A stretch of DNA of 7,428 nt from Opitutaceae bacterium (GTDB lineage: Bacteria; Verrucomicrobiota; Verrucomicrobiia; Opitutales; Opitutaceae). The notes below the pieces were generated by a model. It saw only the letters and a list, made by a program, of their open reading frames with translations, did no database searches and was not told where the DNA came from. Position numbers and translations under genes: made by a program. Of this stretch, positions 1 through 5,730 are shown one piece after another; within the stretch, counting starts at the first letter, position 1; every line of letters starts with the position of its first letter. The stretch covers positions 1-7,428 of the forward strand of contig JANXSC010000383.1 of the NCBI GenBank assembly GCA_025352845.1, read 5' to 3'.

Positions 1-1405
1 TCTTCGCGGCGATCTGCACGACTACGTCGAGGTTGAAGCGGACGAATTTGTAGAGCGCTTCCTCAAGAATGCGTTCTTGATCGCTGTGGGCGCCGAAGCC
101 CTTGGCGGCGTCCTCCATGTCGATCATCGGGCCGATGCCGAAGCAGGGGATGCCGGCGGCGCGGAGGAAGGCCATGTCGGTCGCGCCCGTGCTCATGGTC
201 GGGAGCGTGATGACGCCGTAGTGGCGCTTGACCGCGGCTTCGAGCACCTCGAATGCCTCGGTGGCGAGGCTCGACGGTGGCGCGCCCGGACGGCTGTGCC
301 CCGGCGCGCGCTCGATCGTGATGGCGGGATCGTTGATCACTTTGGTCAGCTCGCCGATGAAGCGATCCATGTCCTCGTCGGGCAGCGCACGCACATCGAG
401 CGTGGCCTCGACCTCGGAGGGGATGACGTTCACGCGGTAGCCGCCGCTGATCATGTTGGGCGAGATCGAGGTGCGGAGGGTGGAGTGGTAGCGCGGCTGT
501 TTTTCCGCGAGGTATTCTTGCGCGGAGCCGGACTCGTCGCCTTTCAAAATGGAGCGATAGCGGGCGGCGTCCTCGGCGGAGCTGATGGTGGCGAGGCGAT
601 CGAAGAAGGCGCGCGTCGTTTCGTTGAGGCGCATCGGCGTCTGCCAGTCGGCGACGTTGGCGATGGCCTTGGCGAGGTGGACGACGGCGTTGGAGCGGAG
701 CGGGACGGAGCCATGGCCCGCGACACCGCGCGCGATCAGGCGGAGGCGATTGGGAATTTTTTCCGTCGTCTGAATGCTGCCGTATTGGGGCTTGCCGCCG
801 CTGCGCACGATGCTGCCGCCCTCGGCGAGACAGAACTCGGCGTTAATCTCCGCGAGGTGTTCGCGCACCATGAAGTCGATGCCGAACTCCGCGTTGCCCT
901 CCTCGTTGGCCTCGGCGAGAAAGATCACATCGCGGTCGAGCGGGACCTTGCCGCGCTTCAGCAGGAGAATCGTCATGAGCGAGGCGGTGACGTTGTCTTT
1001 GTCGTCGAGCGTGCCCCGGCCATAGATGTAGCCGTCCTCCCGCGTGGCGGAGAAGGGGCCGTGCTTCCATTTCTTCGGGTCGATGTTCACCGTGTCGGTG
1101 TGGCCCATGATGAGGATGGGGCGCTTGGTGCCGTTGCCGCGCAGTCGCGCGACGAGGTTGGGGCGCTGCGGATCCTTCGCAAAGATTTTCACCTCGATGC
1201 CCTCGGCCTCCAGCACGCGCTTGAGGTAATCGACCACCGGCTTTTCGCCGCCCGGAGGATCGCTGGTGTCGAGGCGGACCAGCGCCTGGAAATGTTTCAG
1301 CGTTTCAAGATCGACGGCCGGCCAGTCGATCGGGGGGGCGTCGGCGGCGCGGAGGGCCGAGCCGAGTAGAGAAAGGAAAAGACAGGCGAGGCGAGGGAAG
1401 CGCAT
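1..1405 (-). CDS. Exported M20-family metallopeptidase (carboxypeptidase/dipeptidase type), 3' end cut by window edge
   Basis: Read on the minus strand from ATG at 1405, the frame is open for 468 codons to the left edge, with the stop outside. It begins with a signal peptide (about residues 1-20, hydrophobic LACLFLSLLGSALRA), so the enzyme is probably exported. M20 dinuclear zinc motifs appear in order: HTDTV (H102, D104), GRGTLDDK (bridging D134), the ANEEG pair (general base E168, ligand E169), a ligand-like E195 in LAEGG, the lid-domain GHGSVP (H231) and NVIPSEVEATLDVR (326-339), and the last ligand H440 in GFGAH. All expected metal ligands are present, so it should be active; the family removes C-terminal or dipeptide amino acids. 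Known relatives are about 450-500 residues, so only a few codons are likely missing. Substrate cannot be told. The start is supported by the signal peptide; no Shine-Dalgarno is seen, only TCTCCCCGATCC. It lies 152 bp downstream of the doxX-like gene, so is probably a separate unit. Confidence 0.93.
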   Translation of the reverse strand, partial: MRFPRLACLFLSLLGSALRAADAPPIDWPAVDLETLKHFQALVRLDTSDPPGGEKPVVDYLKRVLEAEGIEVKIFAKDPQRPNLVARLRGNGTKRPILIMGHTDTVNIDPKKWKHGPFSATREDGYIYGRGTLDDKDNVTASLMTILLLKRGKVPLDRDVIFLAEANEEGNAEFGIDFMVREHLAEINAEFCLAEGGSIVRSGGKPQYGSIQTTEKIPNRLRLIARGVAGHGSVPLRSNAVVHLAKAIANVADWQTPMRLNETTRAFFDRLATISSAEDAARYRSILKGDESGSAQEYLAEKQPRYHSTLRTSISPNMISGGYRVNVIPSEVEATLDVRALPDEDMDRFIGELTKVINDPAITIERAPGHSRPGAPPSSLATEAFEVLEAAVKRHYGVITLPTMSTGATDMAFLRAAGIPCFGIGPMIDMEDAAKGFGAHSDQERILEEALYKFVRFNLDVVVQIAAK

Positions 1406-1429
1406 GGATCGGGGAGAAGGTGCGGCATC

Positions 1430-1457
1430 GTGATAGCACCCGCCGGGCCGCTCGCAA
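1430..1457 (-). promoter_or_regulatory. Possible sigma70-like promoter of the M20 peptidase gene
   Basis: On the minus strand, TTGCGA (1457-1452) and TATCAC (1435-1430) are separated by 16 bp, each matching 4 of 6 consensus bases, and would start transcription about 17 nt before the peptidase ATG. A 5-bp inverted repeat (CAACA at 1455-1459, TGTTG at 1467-1471, 7-nt loop) overlaps the -35 and could be a regulator site or chance. The rest of the 152-bp gap between the doxX-like stop and this gene shows no ORF or clear terminator. Prediction by eye only. Confidence 0.3.
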
Positions 1458-1557
1458 CAAAGGATCTGTTGTGCGGAGTGGGTGGCGTGTGCGAGGGCGA
1501 GAGCCTTTGGCTGCCGCCCCGTCACGTCACCGTGTAAACGATCCGTCCGCGGCACGC

Positions 1558-2010
1558 TTAGCGCTTCAGGGCGGAGTCGACGGAGAACTTTCCACCGCCG
1601 AGGATGAGCAGCGCGACGACGATCCCGAGCGCGAGGAGGTGGAACTCGATGCCTTCGCCCTTCTGGTTGCCGGCCCAGTTCATAAAGAAGCCATTGGCCC
1701 GGTGCTGAGCCACAGCCACGAGCATCACACCGCCGAGGCCGAGGGCCGCGAGACGCGTGCCGAAGCCCGCGATGAGCATCAGGCCGCCGACCGACTCGGC
1801 CAGAATCGCGAGCAGCGCGAAAATCCACGGCGCTCCGACGGTGCCCGTGAGGTAGCCCATCGTGCCGTTGAAGCCGTAGCCGCCGAACCAGCCGAGGGTC
1901 TTCTGGAGCCCGTGGGGCAGAATCATGACGCCGAGCGCCAGCCGCAGGACGGTGGGCGCGAGGGAATTGCCGGTGGCAAGGAGGGAGGCGAGGAAGGATG
2001 GTAGTTGCAT
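1558..2010 (-). CDS. DoxX-family integral membrane protein
   Basis: A 150-residue protein with about four hydrophobic segments (roughly 18-35, 60-82, 86-103, 122-139). It carries the DoxX pattern of an early RLALGVMILPHGLQK motif (R23, H33-G34, K37), an acidic residue inside helix 2 (E72) and GFGTRLAAL at the next helix. DoxX/DoxD-like proteins act in the inner membrane; relatives such as Bacillus subtilis CatD and mycobacterial DoxX are tied to quinone/catechol or thiol-oxidative stress, but the exact reaction is often unknown. I take ATG at 2010 because it gives the usual short N-terminus; the frame stays open upstream but adds residues that overlap the operator. There is no Shine-Dalgarno. 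It is transcribed away from the marR-type gene across a 59-bp gap with two operator-like repeats, one of which contains this start codon, so repression by that regulator is the natural reading. Confidence 0.88.
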   Translation of the reverse strand: MQLPSFLASLLATGNSLAPTVLRLALGVMILPHGLQKTLGWFGGYGFNGTMGYLTGTVGAPWIFALLAILAESVGGLMLIAGFGTRLAALGLGGVMLVAVAQHRANGFFMNWAGNQKGEGIEFHLLALGIVVALLILGGGKFSVDSALKR

Positions 2011-2020
2011 ACACAACCAA
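2001..2020. promoter_or_regulatory. Degenerate MarR-type operator overlapping the doxX-like start (site A)
   Basis: TAGTTGC (2002-2008) and the imperfect opposite arm ACAACCAA (2013-2020) have the same GTTG-N6-CAAC core and spacing as the perfect palindrome 30 bp away. The doxX-like ATG (2010-2008 on the minus strand) lies in its centre, so a bound repressor would cover the translation start region. Five of eight arm positions pair. The functional role is inferred from the repeat of the perfect site and the adjacent MarR gene. Confidence 0.5.
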
Positions 2021-2030
2021 ACTGAGGGAT

Positions 2031-2050
2031 TTAGTTGCGGATGCAACTAA
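2031..2050. promoter_or_regulatory. Perfect palindromic MarR-type operator between divergent genes (site B)
   Basis: Perfect 8-bp arms, TTAGTTGC (2031-2038) and GCAACTAA (2043-2050), flank a GGAT spacer. Size and symmetry suit a winged-helix dimer such as MarR. The centre (2040.5) is about 30 bp from both start codons (2010 and 2070), so one bound dimer could shut both promoters. A TAAAAT at 2048-2053 could be a -10 for the regulator gene, with no clear -35. The assignment to the adjacent regulator is inference from position and symmetry. Confidence 0.75.
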
Positions 2051-2073
2051 AATCTTTACCGTCCCTCCCATGA
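2041..2073 (+). CDS. Possible 10-codon leader ORF upstream of the marR-type gene
   Basis: ATG at 2041 opens a 10-codon frame (MQLKSLPSLP) whose TGA (2071-2073) overlaps the regulator ATG in an ATGA junction, the layout of translational coupling. Its first nine bases equal the first nine of the divergent doxX-like gene because both lie in operator half-sites. It may be a vestige of an inverted duplication rather than a translated peptide. No Shine-Dalgarno is seen. Confidence 0.2.
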   Translation: MQLKSLPSLP

Positions 2074-2516
2074 AGCCCAATCTGCCCGAAACCCACCTCG
2101 AAGCCTGGCGGAAATACTACGTCTCGTTCTGGCGCATCTTCGCCGCCATCGAGGTTGATCTCGCGGCGGCCGGACTGCCGTCGCTCAGCTGGTATGATGC
2201 GCTCTACGAACTCTACCTCGCGCCGGACCGACGCATGCGCATGAGCGCGCTCGCCCAAAGCGCCCTCCTGAGCCGCAGCGGGCTGACGCGGCTCGTCGAC
2301 AAACTGGAGAAGGAGCGCCTGATCGAGCGCAGGGCCTGCGCGCAGGATGGTCGGGTCCAGCATGCGCAGCTGACCGACAAGGGAGTCGCGGTGCTGCGTA
2401 AAATCTGGCCGGTCTATCGCGCGGGCCTCGCAAAGTATTTCGCCGCGCACCTCAGCGAAGTTGAGGCAAAGCAGGTCGCGGCGATTTTTACTCGCGTCAT
2501 TGCTGGCACGCAATAG
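2070..2516 (+). CDS. MarR-family winged-helix transcriptional regulator
   Basis: A 148-residue protein of normal MarR length. N-terminal helices (about 8-35) and the C-terminal helices (about 105-145) would form the dimer interface. The DNA-binding part includes MSALAQSALLSRSGLTRLVDKLEKERLIER (58-87), with recognition helix near 68-81, then a wing with the conserved D93/R95 pair in AQDGR and LTDKG at 101-105. MarR proteins are dimeric repressors released by small phenolic, quinone or oxidant ligands. The only cysteine is C90 at the wing base, so a two-Cys redox switch is unlikely, though one-Cys sensing is not excluded. ATG 2070 starts right after ACCGTCCCTCCC; an open frame upstream to 1998 would run through the operator and is not typical of the family. 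Divergent to the doxX-like gene and probably autoregulated through the palindrome at 2031-2050. Confidence 0.92.
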   Translation: MKPNLPETHLEAWRKYYVSFWRIFAAIEVDLAAAGLPSLSWYDALYELYLAPDRRMRMSALAQSALLSRSGLTRLVDKLEKERLIERRACAQDGRVQHAQLTDKGVAVLRKIWPVYRAGLAKYFAAHLSEVEAKQVAAIFTRVIAGTQ

Positions 2517-2539
2517 CGCGGGAGTCACGAATCCAACTG

Positions 2540-2576
2540 AGGCCGGGTTCGCCCCGATCCTGCGGCCTTGCCCGGC
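2540..2576. terminator. Possible bidirectional terminator between convergent genes
   Basis: The 64-bp gap between the converging marR-type and oxidoreductase genes holds alternative GC-rich pairings: GCCGGG (2542-2547) with CCCGGC (2571-2576), or AGGCC (2540-2544) with GGCCT (2564-2568). No T-run follows on either strand, so a classic intrinsic terminator is not shown. The location between convergent stops is the main support. Confidence 0.3.
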
Positions 2577-2580
2577 GCGT

Positions 2581-3969
2581 TTACATCCAGCCCGGGCGAT
2601 ATTCCTTCGTGATGAACTGATTCGCGTCGGGGACGTTGGTGACCTTCATCGTCTTCGTGTCCCACTCGATGCGGCGGCGCGAGCGGATCGCGACGTTGGC
2701 GAGGAGAACGGATTCGGTGAACGGTCCGGAGTAGGCGAAGTTCGAGCCCGGCGTCGGGCCGCCCTTGATACCGGCCAGCCACTCGGTGAACGGCCCGCCT
2801 TGCACGCGCGGGATCGTTTTTGCCGGAAGGCTCGGGGCGAACTCCTTCATTTTCATCTCGGGAATGATGCGCACGGTCTCGTAATAAAAACTGCAGAGCA
2901 CGGTGCACTTGCTGCCGAAGAGCAGCGTGCCGGCCTCGGCCGGCAGGTCGCGGCCGAACTCGAGTTCCTTCGGTAGCGGCGGGATCAGACCACCGTCGGA
3001 CCAGGTGTATTTCACCGGCGGCATTGAGCCGCGCGCGGGAAAGTGATTCGTGACGATGGACGCGAGCGGGCACGCGACATCGGTGGCCTGCGTGGACATC
3101 GCCTCGACCGAAGTCGGCGCGCCGAGATTCAGCGCCCAATACGCGCCGTCCATGATGTGGCACGCCACGTCGCCAAACGCGCCGGTGCCAAAATCCCACC
3201 AGCCGCGCCACTTCAGGCCGGGCATGTAGGCGGGATCGTAGGGGCGCGTGGCGGCGACGCCGAGCCACGCGTCCCAGTTGAGGGATTTCGGCACAACCGG
3301 GATAAATTTCGAGTGATCGGGCTTCTTGAACGATCCGACCGGCTCGCGCCACGGCGGGTAGAACGGGCGGTTGGTCCAGCTCACGACTTCGCGCACCTCG
3401 CCGAGCACGCCGGCCTCGACCCATTCCTTGAGCAGGCGCGTGCCGTCGTGCGTGTGCCCTTGGTTGCCCATCTGCGTGATCACTTTTTTCTCGCGTGCCA
3501 GGCGCGTGAGTTCGCGTGTCTCCCACACGGTGTGCGCGAGCGGCTTCTCGACATAGACGTGTTTGCCCAGCCCCATCGCCGTCATCGCCGCCGGAAAGTG
3601 CATGTGGTCCGGAATGGAAACCGTCACCGCGTCGATCTTGCTGCCGAGCTTGTCGAACATCTTGCGGTAATCGTCGAAGTGCTCGGCCGAGACGGCGCTG
3701 TCGCCCTCGTCGGGGAAACGCGTCTTCAGTGTCTTCACCGCGCCGCGCCCGCGCTCCTCGTCGACATCGCAGATCGCGACGATGTTTTCTTTGCGCACGC
3801 CTTCGACCGCCGCGCCCCCGCGCCCGGCCGCGCCGATGATCGCGACGTTGAGCCGGTTGTTTGGCGACGGCGTGCCCGGTGGCTGCGAGCGCAGGACGGC
3901 GGGAAACGCGAGCGCACTGGCGGCCGTGGTGGTCTTGAGAAACGTGCGACGGGTGAGGGGAGTGGTCAT
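2581..3969 (-). CDS. Tat-exported Gfo/Idh/MocA-family NAD(P)-dependent oxidoreductase
   Basis: A 462-residue protein. The N-terminus has a twin-arginine signal (RRTFLK at 7-12, then a small-residue hydrophobic stretch to about 26), implying folded export with its cofactor. A Rossmann fold follows: LNVAIIGAAGRGG (40-52) binds the dinucleotide and CDVD (67-70) ends strand 2. EKP (141-143, K142) and GDVACHIMD (266-274; D267 and H271, four apart as in inositol dehydrogenase) are the catalytic signature. The rest is the C-terminal alpha/beta domain. The family oxidises or reduces sugars, inositols and related polyols; Tat-tagged paralogues are very common in Verrucomicrobiota and Planctomycetes, most with unknown substrate, so I name none. 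ATG 3969 is chosen because the Tat motif then sits at residues 7-12; the open frame further upstream adds a non-signal extension. No Shine-Dalgarno. Its TAA faces the marR-type stop 64 bp away. Confidence 0.93.
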   Translation of the reverse strand: MTTPLTRRTFLKTTTAASALAFPAVLRSQPPGTPSPNNRLNVAIIGAAGRGGAAVEGVRKENIVAICDVDEERGRGAVKTLKTRFPDEGDSAVSAEHFDDYRKMFDKLGSKIDAVTVSIPDHMHFPAAMTAMGLGKHVYVEKPLAHTVWETRELTRLAREKKVITQMGNQGHTHDGTRLLKEWVEAGVLGEVREVVSWTNRPFYPPWREPVGSFKKPDHSKFIPVVPKSLNWDAWLGVAATRPYDPAYMPGLKWRGWWDFGTGAFGDVACHIMDGAYWALNLGAPTSVEAMSTQATDVACPLASIVTNHFPARGSMPPVKYTWSDGGLIPPLPKELEFGRDLPAEAGTLLFGSKCTVLCSFYYETVRIIPEMKMKEFAPSLPAKTIPRVQGGPFTEWLAGIKGGPTPGSNFAYSGPFTESVLLANVAIRSRRRIEWDTKTMKVTNVPDANQFITKEYRPGWM

Positions 3970-4115
3970 GGTGGGTGAGATTTTGGTTGCTGCCAGAGCG
4001 GGCCGCGAACCGGGGACTTGGGAAACGCAACAGGCGGCGACGAATAGTTCGGCGAGCAGGCGAGCGCGGGCAACGCCAGAGTGAGGGCGATAGCGCGAAA
4101 AAAAATGGCCCCCAT
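3966..4115 (-). CDS. Possible small lipoprotein-like ORF upstream of the oxidoreductase
   Basis: Minus-strand ATG at 4115 gives 49 codons. Residues 4-20 (IFFRAIALTLALPALAC) look like a lipoprotein signal peptide ending at C20; the A-L-A-C box is weaker than the usual L-x-x-C. After that the chain is short, proline- and serine-rich and without a recognisable domain, as in tiny surface lipoproteins. Its TGA (3968-3966) overlaps the oxidoreductase ATG in an ATGA junction, suggesting coupling. Against it: GC-rich DNA keeps this frame open well upstream, the leader lacks both a Shine-Dalgarno and the local pyrimidine stretch, and I do not recognise a homologue. It occupies over half of the 280-bp divergent gap. 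Confidence 0.35.
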   Translation of the reverse strand: MGAIFFRAIALTLALPALACSPNYSSPPVAFPKSPVRGPLWQQPKSHPP

Positions 4116-4178
4116 GCGCCGCGGGCTCGGGTCGAAGCGGCGTGAGAAATAAATGCATCCGCCGATTACCTCCACCCG

Positions 4179-4186
4179 TTTATAAA
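4179..4186. promoter_or_regulatory. AT-rich palindromic box, possible -10 of the fasciclin gene
   Basis: TTTATAAA is one of the few AT-rich islands in the 280-bp gap between the divergent oxidoreductase and fasciclin genes. Read forward, TATAAA (4181-4186) resembles a -10 and would leave a leader of roughly 57 nt. No good -35 stands at the right distance, so this is weak. Confidence 0.22.
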
Positions 4187-4249
4187 GCGAAACTGTGGTC
4201 CTTCGGCCAACCGGTTTCCCATCATCCAAAAAGAAAAACACTCGTTCCC

Positions 4250-4717
4250 ATGCAGCTCCGCTCCCTGTTCGCCTCACTCCTCATTTGTTCCGGCCTTGTC
4301 GCCATCGCCTCGGCCAAAACGGTCGTCGATATCGTCGCCGGTTCTCCCGATCACACCACGCTCGTCGCAGCGGTTAAGGCCGCGGGCCTCGCTGAAACCC
4401 TCAGCGGTGCCGGTCCCTTCACGATTTTTGCGCCCACGGACGCTGCGTTTGCCAAGCTGCCCGCAGGCACCGTGGAGTCGCTGCTCTTGCCTGAAAACAA
4501 AGCCAAGCTCGTCGCGATTCTCACCTACCACGTTGTCCCGGCCAAGGTCATGGCGGCCGACGTGAAGTCGGGCGAGGCCCCCACCGTCAACGGCAAGATG
4601 CTCACTCTGAAGGCCGATGGCATGGGCGTGATGGTCAATAACGCCAAAGTGGTCGCGACGGATTTGGTCGGCAGTAATGGAGTCGTCCACGTCGTTGACA
4701 CCGTCATCCTCCCTTAA
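4250..4717 (+). CDS. Secreted single-domain fasciclin (FAS1) protein
   Basis: A 155-residue protein: signal peptide about 1-22 (LFASLLICSGLVAIASA, cleavage after ASA), then one complete FAS1 domain filling the rest. Visible hallmarks are TVVDIVAGSPDHTTLVAAVKAAGL (24-47), the H1 box FTIFAPTDAAFAKLP (57-71), the conserved YH pair (Y93-H94) in LTYHVVPAKVM, and the H2 box NGVVHVVDTVILP (143-155) at the extreme C-terminus. FAS1 domains are extracellular or periplasmic folds linked to adhesion and small-ligand binding; secreted one-domain bacterial versions resemble mycobacterial MPB70/MPT70, but their roles are mostly open. The start gives a good signal peptide and follows ACACTCGTTCCC; no Shine-Dalgarno. 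The frame is open upstream to 4142 but would add a non-hydrophobic extension. Divergent from the oxidoreductase and followed by hairpins, so probably a single-gene transcript. Confidence 0.93.
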   Translation: MQLRSLFASLLICSGLVAIASAKTVVDIVAGSPDHTTLVAAVKAAGLAETLSGAGPFTIFAPTDAAFAKLPAGTVESLLLPENKAKLVAILTYHVVPAKVMAADVKSGEAPTVNGKMLTLKADGMGVMVNNAKVVATDLVGSNGVVHVVDTVILP

Positions 4718-4761
4718 TCTGCGGGCACATTGATTCGTTTTTCCAAATACTAAGTTACTCA

Positions 4762-4827
4762 CCCGGAGCGGGCACGCGGTCAGTCGGTCTCACCGACGGC
4801 CGGGTTTCCGTTCCGGTTTAATTTTTA
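4762..4827 (+). terminator. Probable terminator region after the fasciclin gene
   Basis: A stem of GTCGGT (4783-4788) and ACCGAC (4792-4797) with a 3-nt loop extends past a bulged A through GGTC/GGCC (4778-4781, 4798-4801, one G-T pair). An outer CCCGG (4762-4766)/CCGGG (4800-4804) competes with part of that. A weaker CCGG/CCGG pairing (4800-4803, 4813-4816) is followed directly by a T-rich tail (TTTAATTTTTA, 4817-4827). This fills much of the 151-bp gap before the SOUL gene, which otherwise shows no gene; the same AT-rich tail may hold the SOUL promoter. Confidence 0.4.
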
Positions 4828-4868
4828 TCCTACGGCCGGCGCAGCGGGCTTTGATTCCCTGTAGCCTC

Positions 4869-5402
4869 ATGAAAAAATTTATTATCCTGATGGCCTTTTC
4901 GGTATCTGTCATGGCCACCGAACAAGCGTTTCCCCCTTCCCCCGTCGGCGCGCCGGAGTTGAAGACCCTGCCCGCCGGGGTGCTGCTGAAGGCGACCGGT
5001 AAGGGAAACTATTTCGATCAGGCGAACGGCCTTTTTCGCCCGCTCTTCAACTACATCTCCGCGCACGACATCGTCATGACGACACCGGTGGAGGCGAAGA
5101 TCGACGATGCCGCGATGTTTTTTTGGGTGGCGAAAAGCGAGCGCGCGAAAGTCGCGGGGAGTGCGAACGGAGTGGAGGTAGTGGAGATTCCCGAGCGTGG
5201 GGTGGCGAGTCTCGGGGCCCGCGGCAGCTACTCCGCGCAAAATTTTTCAAAGACCAGCGATGAGCTGCTCGTTTGGCTGGCTACCCGACAGGACGTGGAA
5301 GCGGCCGGCGCACCTTACGCAGTTTATTGGAGCGGGCCCTTCACTCCCGGATTTCTTAAACGCTTTGAGGTGCACGTGCCGGTGCGCGCGATTGCTCGCT
5401 GA
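4869..5402 (+). CDS. SOUL-family (heme-binding type) protein with signal peptide
   Basis: A 177-residue protein of usual SOUL-domain length. Residues 1-16 (KKFIILMAFSVSVMA) look like a cleavable signal peptide, so it probably acts in the periplasm or outside. The SOUL signature is visible in NGLFRPLFNYISAHDIVMTTPVEAKI (53-78), where MTTPV stands for the family's MTxPV box, and in YWSGPFTPGFLKRFEVHVPV (153-172) at the end. Eukaryotic SOUL/p22HBP proteins bind heme or tetrapyrroles; in bacteria the ligand is mostly unproven, and the only histidines here are H66 and H169, so heme binding is not assured. ATG 4869 is preferred over the TTG at 4851 because it puts KK right before the hydrophobic core. 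No Shine-Dalgarno (CCCTGTAGCCTC). The next gene is 72 bp downstream on the same strand, so co-transcription is possible. Confidence 0.87.
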   Translation: MKKFIILMAFSVSVMATEQAFPPSPVGAPELKTLPAGVLLKATGKGNYFDQANGLFRPLFNYISAHDIVMTTPVEAKIDDAAMFFWVAKSERAKVAGSANGVEVVEIPERGVASLGARGSYSAQNFSKTSDELLVWLATRQDVEAAGAPYAVYWSGPFTPGFLKRFEVHVPVRAIAR

Positions 5403-5474
5403 ACTGCCATTCACTCCGTTTCGCGCCCGAATTAACGGCAAGACTATTACTATTCCAACTCTCCCTTCACTCCT

Positions 5475-5714
5475 ATGTCCAAAGACACGCTCCTCCTCCT
5501 CGGCTCCACTTGCGCAGTGCTGGGCTTTCTCTCTATCCCCTTGTCCATCTACTTCTGGGTGCGTGTCAAATTTGCCACCGATGACGAGCGGCGCACCACC
5601 GCAGACGAAGCCGTAATTTCGGCGCGCGCCGAACGCTTCGCGATTTTCGTCGGCCTGTGGGCGCCTTCATTCTTCGCCCTCGCCGCATTTCTGAGGACGA
5701 TGCCGATCGCCTAG
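5475..5714 (+). CDS. Small two-helix membrane protein of unknown function
   Basis: I do not recognise a family. The 79-residue product has two hydrophobic helices (about 5-29 and 56-74) joined by a charged, polar loop (VKFATDDERRTTADEAVISARAER split around residues 31-54), so both ends probably face the same side of the membrane. No catalytic motif or cysteine pair is visible. The ATG follows the strongest pyrimidine leader in the window (CCCTTCACTCCT). Only 16 bp separate its stop from the GTG of the DUF2071-like gene, which supports an operon with that gene and the dehydrogenase; coding potential is also supported by good amino-acid composition and clean helices. It could be a membrane partner or a stand-alone protein. 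Confidence 0.72.
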   Translation: MSKDTLLLLGSTCAVLGFLSIPLSIYFWVRVKFATDDERRTTADEAVISARAERFAIFVGLWAPSFFALAAFLRTMPIA

Positions 5715-5730
5715 CCCGTCACCGCTCGCC

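Noticed and set aside
77..1369. Long plus-strand open frame of 430 codons
   Set aside because: It is the mirror of the M20 peptidase. Its translation is rich in Arg, Gly, Asp and His without domain motifs, as expected from GC-rich antisense, while the minus strand has all the catalytic motifs.
1420..2004. 194-codon plus-strand frame opposite the doxX-like gene
   Set aside because: Charged Glu/Arg/Ala composition is the antisense of hydrophobic helices; the minus strand encodes the DoxX motifs.
3043..3978. 311-codon plus-strand open frame antisense to the oxidoreductase
   Set aside because: Low-complexity Arg/Asp/Val composition with no recognisable motif; explained by the codon bias of the opposite gene.
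2525..4030. 501-codon minus-strand open frame over the oxidoreductase
   Set aside because: It is offset from the oxidoreductase frame, gives an Arg/His-rich sequence and lacks the Tat, Rossmann and EKP motifs carried by the correct frame.
4274..4762. Minus-strand open frame opposite the fasciclin gene
   Set aside because: It is antisense to a clear FAS1 gene with signal peptide and both H boxes; its own product shows no domain or signal.
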